Below are positions 30,719 through 39,097 of a stretch of DNA of 41,021 bases, piece by piece. The notes below the pieces were generated by a model. The model made no database searches. It saw only the letters and a list, made by a program, of their open reading frames with translations, and was not told the DNA's origin. The position numbers were made by a program, and so were the translations under genes. The DNA is from Microthrixaceae bacterium (GTDB lineage Bacteria; Actinomycetota; Acidimicrobiia; Acidimicrobiales; Microtrichaceae). Position 1 is the stretch's first letter, and each line of letters starts with the position of its first letter. The stretch lies in contig JAIBBP010000189.1 in NCBI GenBank assembly GCA_019694615.1, positions 1 through 41,021 of the forward strand, given 5' to 3'.

Positions 30719-32098
30719 GTGTCAGATACCACCCCAACTGTCGACGAGTACGAAGCGAACCCCGAGGCGACCGACCCGGTCGGTCAGGAGTTCGAGTACC
30801 GCCAGATCGTCGACTACGACGTCTCCGACGACGACCTCGAAGCGCTCTACGCCGGGTCGATGAAGGGCGTCGACGACGGCCAGCTCGTCACCGGCACCGT
30901 CGTTAAAGTCGATCACGACGAGGTCCTCCTCGACATCGGCTACAAGTCCGAGGGCGTCATCCCCTCCCGCGAGCTGTCCATCCGCAACGATGTCGATCCC
31001 CACGAGCTGGTCTCGATCGGCGACGAGGTGGAGGCACTGGTCCTCACCAAGGAGGACAAGGAAGGTCGCCTGATCCTCTCCAAGAAGCGGGCTCAGTACG
31101 AGCGTGCATGGGGCCAGATCGAGAAGATCAAGGATGCCGAAGGCGTGGTGTCGGGTCCGGTCATCGAGGTCGTCAAGGGCGGTCTCATCGTCGACATCGG
31201 CCTCCGCGGCTTCCTGCCGGCGTCGCTCGTCGAGCTCCGCCGCGTGCGCGACCTCCAGCCGTACGTCGGCCAGACGCTCGAAGCGAAGATCATCGAGCTC
31301 GACAAGAACCGCAACAACGTCGTGCTCAGCCGCCGTGCGTGGCTCGAGGAGACCCAGAAGGAACAGCGCGACGAGTTCCTCACCAACCTCAAGCCGGGCG
31401 AGCGACGCCGCGGTGTCGTGTCGAGCGTCGTCAACTTCGGTGCGTTCGTCGACCTCGGCGGCATGGACGGGCTCGTCCACGTCTCGGAGCTGTCGTGGAA
31501 GCACGTCGACCACCCCGGTTCGGTCGTTCAGGTAGGTGACGAGATCGAGGTCGAGGTGCTCGAGGTCGACATGAGCCGCGAGCGCATCAGCCTCTCGCTC
31601 AAGGCCACCCAGCAGGACCCGTGGCAGGAGTTCGCCTCCAACCACCAGGTCGGCGAGCTGGTCTACGGCCGGGTCACCAAGCTGGTGCCGTTCGGCTCGT
31701 TCATCCAGGTAGGCGACGGCATCGAGGGTCTCGTGCACATCTCGGAGATGTCGGCGCATCACGTCGACCTTCCCGAGCAGGTCGTCACGCCGGGCGAGGA
31801 ACTGTGGGTCAAGATCATCGACCTCGACCTCCAGCGTCGTCGCATCAGCCTGTCGATCAAGCAGGCTGCCGAGGGCGGCATCGTGGCGGCGGAGTACCAG
31901 GAGCACTTCGGTGAGCACGCCTACGACGACGAGGGCAACTACATCGGTGGTGCCATCGATCCCGAGGCGACCTCGGAAGGTCAGGAGGCGTGGGAGCAGT
32001 ACTACGCCGAGCATGGCTTCCAGGCTGACGGCGTGACGCCGATCGACGCCCCGGCAGCGGGCGACGCCGAATCGGCTGAGGAGCCTGCCGCCGACTAG
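30719..32098 (+). CDS. rpsA: 30S ribosomal protein S1
   Basis: 459 residues from GTG 30719 (VSDTTPTVDEYEANPEA). Four S1 RNA-binding repeats: about 57-125 (DGQLVTGTVVKVDHDEVLL), 143-208 (GVVSGPVIEVVKGGLIVD), 225-295 (GERRRGVVSSVVNFGAFVDL, DGLVHVSELSWKHVDHP) and 310-380 (GRVTKLVPFGSFIQV, GLVHISEMSAHHV). The C-terminus is acidic and unstructured. It recruits mRNA to the ribosome. The four-repeat form is standard for actinobacteria, against six in enterics. Ends 23 bp before a strong hairpin. Confidence 0.96.
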   Translation: MSDTTPTVDEYEANPEATDPVGQEFEYRQIVDYDVSDDDLEALYAGSMKGVDDGQLVTGTVVKVDHDEVLLDIGYKSEGVIPSRELSIRNDVDPHELVSIGDEVEALVLTKEDKEGRLILSKKRAQYERAWGQIEKIKDAEGVVSGPVIEVVKGGLIVDIGLRGFLPASLVELRRVRDLQPYVGQTLEAKIIELDKNRNNVVLSRRAWLEETQKEQRDEFLTNLKPGERRRGVVSSVVNFGAFVDLGGMDGLVHVSELSWKHVDHPGSVVQVGDEIEVEVLEVDMSRERISLSLKATQQDPWQEFASNHQVGELVYGRVTKLVPFGSFIQVGDGIEGLVHISEMSAHHVDLPEQVVTPGEELWVKIIDLDLQRRRISLSIKQAAEGGIVAAEYQEHFGEHAYDDEGNYIGGAIDPEATSEGQEAWEQYYAEHGFQADGVTPIDAPAAGDAESAEEPAAD

Positions 32099-32121
32099 CC
32101 GTCCGAACGGCCCGGTTCGAT

Positions 32122-32153
32122 CGACGACGCCCCGCTCCGGCGGGGCGTCGTCG
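32122..32153 (+). terminator. Hairpin after rpsA
   Basis: Perfect 14-bp stem CGACGACGCCCCGC (32122-32135) and GCGGGGCGTCGTCG (32140-32153) with a TCCG tetraloop, 23 bp past the rpsA stop. No T-tract follows. Confidence 0.65.
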
Positions 32154-32253
32154 CGCGTCGGGGAGGCTCTCGGGACGATCGCCGGATCTCCGGCTCGGAA
32201 GAAAGTTGCACGAAACCCTCAGTCCGGGTGCGGTTCCTGCCGACGAACAACGT

Positions 32254-32308
32254 GGCCGACAAAAGCCGGGGTCCGCTGCATAGCGGGGGACTCCCTGTTT
32301 CGTCGGCC
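32254..32308 (+). ncRNA. Structured leader upstream of the Tad cluster, candidate cis-regulatory RNA
   Basis: Outer stem GGCCGAC (32254-32260) with GTCGGCC (32302-32308). A symmetric 7 x 7 internal loop, AAAAGCC against CTGTTTC, follows. The inner stem GGGGTCC (32268-32274) pairs with GGACTCC (32288-32294), one G-U, and continues as GCT/AGC with a GGG bulge to a GCAT tetraloop. It ends 32 nt before the cpaB GTG at 32341. No matching riboswitch class is recognised; class I cyclic-di-GMP and ydaO cores were considered and do not fit. The rest of the 32154-32340 gap shows a TTGCAC -35-like box at 32216 without a clear -10. Confidence 0.45.
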
Positions 32309-32340
32309 GATCGCTCATCATTGTCAGGATCGAGGTCGTC

Positions 32341-33219
32341 GTGAGTTCTCGGAGAACGCTCATTCTCGTCGGTGCGCTGGTTGCGGGTGCGGTTGCCGCG
32401 CTGCTGATCTTCCAGTACGTCGGAGGAATCGAAGAGAAGGCGCAAGGCAACGCTCAAGTCGTCAGCGTCGTGATCGCGAAAGCGCCGATCGAAAAGGGGG
32501 CGTCGGCCGACGACCTCATCAACACCCAGGCGGTCGACATCGGCGAGCGACGCCAGTCCGAGCTTCCGGCGAACGCCGTGATGCGTCCGGAGGAGATCAA
32601 GGGCCAGCTCGCCCAGTTGAAGATCGAGCCGGGGACGGTGATCACCTCGACGATGTTCCAGAGCGACGGCACGCTCACCAACTCGGTCAGCCCCGTCCTC
32701 AAGCCGGGCATGGTCGCGGTCACCAAGACCGCCGACCAGGTCCACGCTGTCGCCGGCCTCATCACCCAGGGTGACTACGTGAACCTCACCGTGGTCGGGA
32801 CCTGCATCGACGGCCCCGGAGGCATGACCGTCGACGGTGGCACCGTCGCCACCGCCCCCGAGGGCGACCCCGCAGCGCCCGCGCCGACTGCCTCGTTCGG
32901 GTGCGCGGCCTCCTTCTACCAGAAGGTCCGGATCCTGGCGATCGGGCGCTCGCTGGGCTCTGCTGCGGCCACGCCCGTTGCGACCCCCGGCGAGGCCGCA
33001 CCGTCGACCACTGCGGCACCCACCTCCGACCTCATCACATTCGAGGTTCCGCAGGAGGTCGCACAGAACCTCCATCTCGCGCCCGACGTGTACCTGACGC
33101 TCGTCCGGAAGGACTACGTGCCTCACCCCATCGAGCCGTCGCGGTACCTGCCCACACCCGGCGTTGCCGGTGAGACCCCCTACGGCGCCGATCCCGAGAC
33201 GCAGACGGCTGGTGAGTGA
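32341..33219 (+). CDS. cpaB: Flp pilus assembly protein CpaB/RcpC-like (SAF domain)
   Basis: 292 residues from GTG 32341 with an AGGATCGAGG-type ribosome site. One N-terminal membrane helix (LILVGALVAGAVAALLIFQYV) is followed by a SAF-like domain (VVSVVIAKAPIEKGASADD, IKGQLAQLKIEPGTVITSTMF) and the RcpC region (GMVAVTKTADQVHAVAGLITQGDYVNLTVVG). An Ala/Pro/Thr-rich insert splits the later part. CpaB is a periplasmic/exterior pilus assembly factor. First gene of the Tad cluster; its stop overlaps the cpaE start (TGATG). Confidence 0.85.
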   Translation: MSSRRTLILVGALVAGAVAALLIFQYVGGIEEKAQGNAQVVSVVIAKAPIEKGASADDLINTQAVDIGERRQSELPANAVMRPEEIKGQLAQLKIEPGTVITSTMFQSDGTLTNSVSPVLKPGMVAVTKTADQVHAVAGLITQGDYVNLTVVGTCIDGPGGMTVDGGTVATAPEGDPAAPAPTASFGCAASFYQKVRILAIGRSLGSAAATPVATPGEAAPSTTAAPTSDLITFEVPQEVAQNLHLAPDVYLTLVRKDYVPHPIEPSRYLPTPGVAGETPYGADPETQTAGE

Positions 33220-34640
33220 TGTCGAGTTACATCGACCAGCCAGCCGGTGCCGACCCGTACGGAGTGACTGACTACGGCGATCCGAGCGGTGGCGGCTACG
33301 ACTCCTACGACTCATACGCCGCCGGCTCCGCCGACCCCTACGGCGCCCCGCCTGTCGGTGACCCGTACTCGGTCGGGACGCCCGGCCAGGGCGCGGTGTA
33401 CGGATCTGATCCCTACGCTGAGTCGGTGAACCCGCAACAGACCCAGCAGCCGCAGCCAGCAGCGATTCGGGTGTCGGTCGCGGTGGTCGAGCCCCACGCC
33501 GCGACTCGCGACGGCATCCTCCGCCTGCTCGGCAACGGTGGAACGCCGTTCAACTCCATCGAGGAGTTGGCGTCGCGGCTCACCGGGTCGGTTCCCGTTG
33601 TCGTCATCCTCGGACCGTCCTGCGCGACGCCTTCCGAACTCGGGATCGCCGAACGGTTGATCCACGCCCACGCGGCGCTCGGAGCGATCCTGGTTGTGGA
33701 GGAACTGTCGACGTCGCTGCTCCAGCAGGCACTTCGTGCTGGCGTCAAGGATGTGCTGACCCTGAGCGGCGACGCCGCCCAGCTCGGTACGGCGATTCAA
33801 CGGGTGGCTGTCACGCTCGATTCCGCGCCGCGACGGCCGGCTCCGGTCGACCAGATTGCCGAGGACGCGGCCGACGCGATCATCGCCGGCGGGGAGCCCG
33901 GACAGGTGCTCACCGTGTTCTCGACGAAGGGCGGCGCCGGCAAGTCGGTCATCGCGACCAACCTCGCAGTCGCGCTGGCTCAGCGATCCAACCAACCTGT
34001 CTGCCTCGTCGATGCCGACCTGCAATTCGGTGACGTCGCCGTCATGCTCAAGCTGACGCCGCACCACACCATTGTCGACGCGGTCGCTTCGATCGACCGG
34101 ATGGATGCCGCGCTGCTGGAATCGCTGCTCGTCACGCACGAGATGTCGGGACTCCGCGTGCTTCCGGCGCCTCTCGAGCCGGCGTTCGCCGACCAGGTCG
34201 GAGCGGCTGAAATGGTGGCCATCGTCGAGCAGCTGCGGACGTTCTGCTCCTACGTGATCGTCGACACTCCGGCGTACTTCAACGACGTCGTGCTCGGCCT
34301 CGTCGAGATCTCCGACAAGGTCGTACTGGTCGCCGGCATGGACATCCCGAACATCAAGAACGTCAAGATCGGGTTGCAGACGCTCCGCCTGCTGAACACC
34401 CCGATGGAGAAGCTGATGTTGGTGCTGAACCGCTCGAACTCGAAGGTCAAGCTCGACATCGGTGAGGTCGAACGTACGCTCCAGGTGAAGGCGAGCGCGC
34501 TGATCCCCTCCGACGTGCTGATCCCGCAGTCGGTCAACAAGGGAGTCCCGGTGGTGCTGCACGCTCCCAAGTCGCCTGTTGCGAAGTCGATCCAGCAGAT
34601 GGCTGAGCTCTTTCTGCCCACCAACGTCAAACGACGCTGA
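33219..34640 (+). CDS. cpaE: CpaE-like pilus assembly ATPase (degenerate receiver plus ParA/MinD domain)
   Basis: 473 residues from ATG 33219 (GTG 33216 also possible). Residues 1-80 are low-complexity and Tyr/Gly/Asp/Pro-rich, with four DPY units (ADPYG twice, GDPYS, SDPYA). A receiver-like domain (about 83-200) follows in which the phosphoacceptor position is not a clear Asp. The MinD/ParA ATPase has deviant Walker A KGGAGKS at 237-243, then VCLVDADLQFGDVAVML and a VIVDTPAYF Walker B. CpaE/TadZ proteins place the Tad machine at the pole. A hairpin follows the gene before cpaF. Confidence 0.9.
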   Translation: MSSYIDQPAGADPYGVTDYGDPSGGGYDSYDSYAAGSADPYGAPPVGDPYSVGTPGQGAVYGSDPYAESVNPQQTQQPQPAAIRVSVAVVEPHAATRDGILRLLGNGGTPFNSIEELASRLTGSVPVVVILGPSCATPSELGIAERLIHAHAALGAILVVEELSTSLLQQALRAGVKDVLTLSGDAAQLGTAIQRVAVTLDSAPRRPAPVDQIAEDAADAIIAGGEPGQVLTVFSTKGGAGKSVIATNLAVALAQRSNQPVCLVDADLQFGDVAVMLKLTPHHTIVDAVASIDRMDAALLESLLVTHEMSGLRVLPAPLEPAFADQVGAAEMVAIVEQLRTFCSYVIVDTPAYFNDVVLGLVEISDKVVLVAGMDIPNIKNVKIGLQTLRLLNTPMEKLMLVLNRSNSKVKLDIGEVERTLQVKASALIPSDVLIPQSVNKGVPVVLHAPKSPVAKSIQQMAELFLPTNVKRR

Positions 34641-34662
34641 ACTCACGTCCTTCCCCGACAAC

Positions 34663-34693
34663 GAACGGCCCGGGCACTCCGCCCGGGCCGTTC
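34663..34693 (+). terminator. Hairpin between cpaE and cpaF
   Basis: Perfect 13-bp stem GAACGGCCCGGGC (34663-34675) and GCCCGGGCCGTTC (34681-34693) around ACTCC. It lies in the only sizeable gap of the Tad cluster (34641-34825) and may end or reduce transcription before cpaF. The rest of the gap contains a tandem GGGCGACCGA duplication near 34711 and no gene; no pilin can be found in it. Confidence 0.6.
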
Positions 34694-34825
34694 CGCGTCA
34701 CGTCGAGGGGCGACCGAGGGCGACCGAGTCCATCAAACAAGGAAACCGCTCAGTTCTGGGGCGAACCGGCCGATCACATGTCGTGAGTCCCTGTCCGTCC
34801 CTTCGAACGACCCGGAGCACCTGAC

Positions 34826-36214
34826 GTGTCTCTCTACCAACGCCTCCACGAGGTCAACCAGAACGGCACGAACCCGGCAGGCCCGGGTGCCGCCCCGACA
34901 GGAGGAACGCTGCGGCGGGACCCGATCATGGATGAGCTGCGCCAGCGCATTCACGCTCACCTGATCGACGAGCTCGGCCCGATCCTGTATGACAACCGGT
35001 TGTCAGGGGACGAGCTTCGTCGCAAGGTTCACGAGCAGCTCCTGATGATCCTCGGCCAGGAGCGGGCCCCGCTGTCGGCCGCTGACAAGGCGCAGCTGAT
35101 TCAGGAGGTGTCCGACGACATCTTGGGCTACGGCCCGATCGACAAGCTGCTGAGTGACGACAACGTTTCGGAGGTCATGGTCAACGGGCCCGACATGGTG
35201 TTCGTCGAGCGTGGCGGCAAGGTCGAGCGCGACCCGACGAGCTTCGTGGACGCCGACCACCTTCGACGGGTGATCGACAAGATCGTCTCGGCGATCGGCC
35301 GTCGAGTCGACGAGTCGACACCGATGGTGGATGCCCGCCTTCCTGACGGCTCCCGTGTGAACGCCGTGATTCCGCCGCTCGCGATCGGTGGGCCGTTCCT
35401 CACCATCCGCAAGTTCTCCAAGGACCCGCTGCAGGTCGACGACCTGATCCGGTTCGGTTCGCTCAACGCCCACGCTGCCCGGTTCCTCCAGGCGTGCGTC
35501 GTCGGCAAGCTCAACGTGATCGTGTCCGGTGGCACCGGCTCCGGTAAGACGACGTTGCTGAACGTGCTCAGCTCCTTCATCCCCGCTGACGAGCGCATCG
35601 TTACGATCGAGGATGCCAAGGAGCTCCAGCTGATGCAGGAGCACGTCCTGTCGCTCGAATCGCGACCCCCGAACGTCGAGGGGCGTGGCGAGGTCTCGAT
35701 CCGCGATCTGGTCAAGAACAGCCTGCGTATGCGCCCCGACCGCATCGTCATCGGTGAGTGTCGTTCCGGTGAGGCGTTGGACATGCTCCAGGCCATGAAC
35801 ACCGGTCACGATGGCTCGCTCACGACACTGCACGCCAACACGCCCCGTGACGCCCTCGCCCGTCTCGAAACCCTCGTTCTCATGTCGGGATTCGACCTGC
35901 CGGTGCGGGCGATCCGTGAGCAGACCTCGGGCGCGGTCGACATGATCGTGCAGCTCTCCCGCCTTCGTGACGGTTCCCGTCGCGTCACCCACATCACGGA
36001 GGTGCAGGGCATGGAAGGCGACGTGATCACGCTCCAGGACGTGTTCCTGTTCGACTTCAGCATGGGTGTCGATGAGCACGGCAAGTTCCGTGGTCACCTC
36101 AAGGCCACCGGCGTTCGACCCAAGTTCACCGAGAAGCTGGCCGACCAGGGCATCCGGCTCGGCCCGGAGGTGTTCGCGTCTGGCGACATGGGCCGACGGG
36201 CGGTCGGCCGATGA
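34826..36214 (+). CDS. cpaF: CpaF/TadA secretion ATPase
   Basis: 462 residues from GTG 34826, with GGAG upstream. The N-terminal helical domain (about 33-110) has the CpaF-type ILGYGPIDKLLSDDNVSEVMVNGP. The RecA-like motor follows: Walker A GGTGSGKT at 235-242, an Asp box with VTIEDAKELQL, Walker B MRPDRIVIGECRSGEALDML, and the His box THLHANTPRDAL-like TTLHANTPRDALARLE. It powers pilin assembly and, in some Tad systems, retraction. Stop codon overlaps the next start (ATGA). Confidence 0.95.
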   Translation: MSLYQRLHEVNQNGTNPAGPGAAPTGGTLRRDPIMDELRQRIHAHLIDELGPILYDNRLSGDELRRKVHEQLLMILGQERAPLSAADKAQLIQEVSDDILGYGPIDKLLSDDNVSEVMVNGPDMVFVERGGKVERDPTSFVDADHLRRVIDKIVSAIGRRVDESTPMVDARLPDGSRVNAVIPPLAIGGPFLTIRKFSKDPLQVDDLIRFGSLNAHAARFLQACVVGKLNVIVSGGTGSGKTTLLNVLSSFIPADERIVTIEDAKELQLMQEHVLSLESRPPNVEGRGEVSIRDLVKNSLRMRPDRIVIGECRSGEALDMLQAMNTGHDGSLTTLHANTPRDALARLETLVLMSGFDLPVRAIREQTSGAVDMIVQLSRLRDGSRRVTHITEVQGMEGDVITLQDVFLFDFSMGVDEHGKFRGHLKATGVRPKFTEKLADQGIRLGPEVFASGDMGRRAVGR

Positions 36215-38154
36215 CCGGAAACCGGGCTGCTGCACAGCGGCGCTGGGGGCGAGCACTCGCGATCGGCGGGGCGCTGCTGCTCTCGGTGCTCACGATCGAC
36301 GTCGGTGTCAGCGGCGCCGAGATCGAGGACTCGACGCCCGAGTTGCAGGTGCGTGCGATCGACAATCGCGGCGGTCGACTGGTCGTCGACTACGTCTACA
36401 CCGGCGATGGTGACGCTGCTGCGACCAAAGCGGTTGCAAACGGCAAGGCGATGTCGGCGACGGCGATCCCACTCGGCGATGCCGGTCTCGACTCCAGCAT
36501 CGCTGTCGTGCTCGACAACAGCGTCAACATGAGCAACGCGACGGTGCAGCTCGCCAAGGAGGACCTGGAGACACTCAGTCCGGGCAAGGGGCCGATCGCC
36601 GAACTCGGGCTCGTGTCGGTCGGAGATGGAGCACGAATCGCCGCTCAACCCGGGACACAGTGGTCGGAGGTCGCCAGCACGTTCGACCCGGTCGCTCCGA
36701 AGGGCAAGACGGCGCTGTGGGACGGAGTCGTGATGGCCGCCGACATGTTGTCGGGGTCGGACACGCAACGGAACATCGTGATCGTCGTCGGCTCCGCCGA
36801 CGCTGCGAGCGCCACGTCTTTCTCCAAGGCCGTGTCGACGCTGCGCGACGCCAACGTGATGGTGCACGTCATCGCCATGCACGGCTCGACTGCCGATGGT
36901 GCCGCCCTTCGCGAGCTGGTCGGCCACACCGGCGGTTCGTTCCAGGTCGGAACCGATACCGAGTTCACCAAGTTGTACGGCAACGTCGACTCGGTGATCC
37001 GAGGCCAGTACCGCGCCACCATCGAGGACGTTCCGGCCTACAAGGGGGAGCTGGCCAACCTGTCGCTCACCGTCGGGTCGGAGACGGTGCAGGCGGGGTA
37101 CCGCCCGAACATCTTGTCGATCGGAGCGGACGCCGTGCGCGCTGCCCCGTCGGTCGGTGACTCGAGTGCGGGCTTCTTTTCCAGCGACATCGTGAAGTTC
37201 GCCATCGTCGGCTTGGTTGCGCTCGGTGCCGCCGGTGCGTTCTTCGCCGTTGCGAACCTGGTGACGAAGCGGCGTGACGGCCTGAACTACGCGCTTCGGC
37301 ACTACAACGAGGGCTACGGCGGCGGCGTCGACACCCAGGAGCAGGGCCCGGCGAAGTCGGCGATCCTGCAACGTGCCGTCGAAGTCACGGGCAGCATCGC
37401 CGAGGACCGGGGATTCCTGGTCCGCGTCGAAAGCCTGCTCGAGCGGGCCGACCTGCCACTCCGCGCCGCTGAGGCGCTCACCTTCTACCTCGGCGGTGCT
37501 GCGGCGTCGGTCATCCTCGCGTTCGTCGTCACCGGGAACGCGATGGCGGCGCTCGGGGTGGTGCTGCTGGCGCTGATCGCGCCCGGTTTCGTGGTCGACT
37601 TCCTCGCCAAGCGTCGGAAGAAGAAGTTCAACCGCATGCTGCCCGACATGCTCCAGCTGCTCGCCGGCACGCTCCGCGCCGGCTACTCGATCGGACAGGG
37701 CTTCGAAGCGGTGTCAGGCGAGGTGGACGAGCCAATGGGCAAGGAGCTGCGTCGTGCGGTGACCGAAGCTCGACTCGGACGGCCGCTGGACGAGGCCCTC
37801 GACGCGGTCGCGGTGCGAATGGACAGCGACGACTTCGGCTGGGCGGTCATGGCGATCCGCATCCAGAAGGAAGTCGGCGGCAACCTCGCCGAGCTGCTGA
37901 TGACGGTCTCCGAGACGATGATCCAACGCGAGCGGCTGCGGCGAGACGTCGCATCGCTGACGGCGGAGGGTCGGATGTCGGCGATCATCCTCGGCCTCCT
38001 CCCGCCGGGCCTCGGGGTCGTCATGTACTTCATGAACCCCGAGTACATCTCCAAGCTCTTCTCCGGAACGGGCCTGTTCCTGCTCGTGGCGTCCCTCGTC
38101 ATGATGCTGATCGGGTTCCTGTGGATGAAGAAGACGATCACCATCGAGGTCTGA
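36211..38154 (+). CDS. tadB: VWA domain fused to TadB-type pilus platform protein
   Basis: 647 residues, twice the usual TadB length. A signal-like helix (about 14-35) leads to a VWA domain (about 95-270) whose metal site is degenerate: Asp102-x-Ser104-x-Asn106 in VVLDNSVNMSNA and Thr167 in GKTALWDGVVM, but no clear third-loop Asp motif (VVGSADAASATS instead). An Ig-like stretch follows (about 270-300), a membrane helix (328-350), and the T2SSF/TadB region with helices at about 424-465 and 575-645 and cytoplasmic LPDMLQLLAGTLRAGYSIGQGFEAV. The VWA part would sit outside, the TadB part in the membrane. The C-terminal half is standard TadB. Confidence 0.9.
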   Translation: MTGNRAAAQRRWGRALAIGGALLLSVLTIDVGVSGAEIEDSTPELQVRAIDNRGGRLVVDYVYTGDGDAAATKAVANGKAMSATAIPLGDAGLDSSIAVVLDNSVNMSNATVQLAKEDLETLSPGKGPIAELGLVSVGDGARIAAQPGTQWSEVASTFDPVAPKGKTALWDGVVMAADMLSGSDTQRNIVIVVGSADAASATSFSKAVSTLRDANVMVHVIAMHGSTADGAALRELVGHTGGSFQVGTDTEFTKLYGNVDSVIRGQYRATIEDVPAYKGELANLSLTVGSETVQAGYRPNILSIGADAVRAAPSVGDSSAGFFSSDIVKFAIVGLVALGAAGAFFAVANLVTKRRDGLNYALRHYNEGYGGGVDTQEQGPAKSAILQRAVEVTGSIAEDRGFLVRVESLLERADLPLRAAEALTFYLGGAAASVILAFVVTGNAMAALGVVLLALIAPGFVVDFLAKRRKKKFNRMLPDMLQLLAGTLRAGYSIGQGFEAVSGEVDEPMGKELRRAVTEARLGRPLDEALDAVAVRMDSDDFGWAVMAIRIQKEVGGNLAELLMTVSETMIQRERLRRDVASLTAEGRMSAIILGLLPPGLGVVMYFMNPEYISKLFSGTGLFLLVASLVMMLIGFLWMKKTITIEV

Positions 38155-38155
38155 C

Positions 38156-39097
38156 ATGTCTGCCGGTCTGTTGATTCCCCTCCTGTTGGTTGTCGTGGCG
38201 ATCGGTGGCGCGGTGTTTGCCATCGCGTCAGGCATCCACGAGAAGCAGGTCGTTCGCGACTCGCTGCGCTCGCTCGACGGATATGACATGGACACGGGTG
38301 GCATCGCCAACGCCCGAAAAGAACACCTGTCGGAGTCGATCGGCAAGCGCGCGCTCGTGCCGGCCTTCGAGAAACTGGTCGAGGTCGGACGGAGGCTCAC
38401 GCCATTGGGCTACGTCGACAAGGTCCGTCAGAAGTTCGTTGTCGCCGGCATCCAGACCCCCGACTCCGTCGATCGGTTCCTGGCGATCAAGTCCGTCGTG
38501 TTCCCGCTCGGCGTTCTGCTCGGCATCCTCAACCTGCTCTTCCAGTTCGTCCTCGACGGGATGATGGGGCTGGTCGCGTCACTGGTGATCGGTGGAGGCA
38601 TCGCGTGGGGTCCGGACCTGTGGCTCAACCGAAAGGTCGAGGAGCGACAGAAGGGGATCCTCCGGTCGCTTCCCGACGTGCTCGACCTCCTGACGATCTC
38701 GGTGGAGGCAGGCCTCGGCTTCGAGCAGGCGCTCGATCGTGTCGTCAACTCCGTGCCGGGACCGTTGTCCGACGAGTTTGCCCGCATGCTCGGTGAGTCC
38801 CGATCGGGGGCGTCGCGGGCCGACGCGATGCGAGCACTGGACGAGCGTTGCCAGATCCCCGAGCTCCGGTCGTTCGTCCTGGCGATCGTGCAGGCCGATC
38901 AGTTCGGTGTGTCGATCGGTCGTGTGCTGCGTGCCCAGTCAGAGGAGATGCGCATCAAGCGTCGTCAGCTCGCGCAGGAGAAGGCACAGAAGGCACCGGT
39001 GAAGATGCTGATCCCGATGGTTTTCTGCATCTTCCCGGCGCTGTTCTGCGTGGTGCTCGGCCCGGCCGCACTGAACATCCAGGAGTCCTTCAAGTGA
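38156..39097 (+). CDS. tadC: TadC-type pilus platform protein
   Basis: 313 residues starting 1 bp after tadB. Helix at about 3-26, two helices around 105-150, T2SSF domain with LRSLPDVLDLLTISVEAGLGFEQALDRVV and FVLAIVQADQFGVSIGRVLRAQSEEMRIKRR, last helix about 285-305. It pairs with TadB to form the inner-membrane platform. The C-terminal MLIPMVFCIFPALFCVVLGPAAL is typical of TadC. The next gene overlaps it by 4 nt. Confidence 0.93.
   Translation: MSAGLLIPLLLVVVAIGGAVFAIASGIHEKQVVRDSLRSLDGYDMDTGGIANARKEHLSESIGKRALVPAFEKLVEVGRRLTPLGYVDKVRQKFVVAGIQTPDSVDRFLAIKSVVFPLGVLLGILNLLFQFVLDGMMGLVASLVIGGGIAWGPDLWLNRKVEERQKGILRSLPDVLDLLTISVEAGLGFEQALDRVVNSVPGPLSDEFARMLGESRSGASRADAMRALDERCQIPELRSFVLAIVQADQFGVSIGRVLRAQSEEMRIKRRQLAQEKAQKAPVKMLIPMVFCIFPALFCVVLGPAALNIQESFK

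Noticed and set aside
32200-32310. Known riboswitch in the cpaB leader (cyclic-di-GMP class I or cyclic-di-AMP ydaO type)
   Set aside because: GGGGGACTCC recalls the GGGGGACCC part of ydaO and AAAGCC recalls class I cyclic-di-GMP switches. However, the required GAAA-receptor hairpin pair, and the ydaO 3' part with its CCGACAGCTAACC-like segment, are missing.
34641-34825. Small Flp pilin gene in the gap before cpaF
   Set aside because: No frame of 40-70 residues with a G/XXXXEF-type prepilin cleavage site and hydrophobic helix is present; the gap holds a hairpin and a short tandem repeat.
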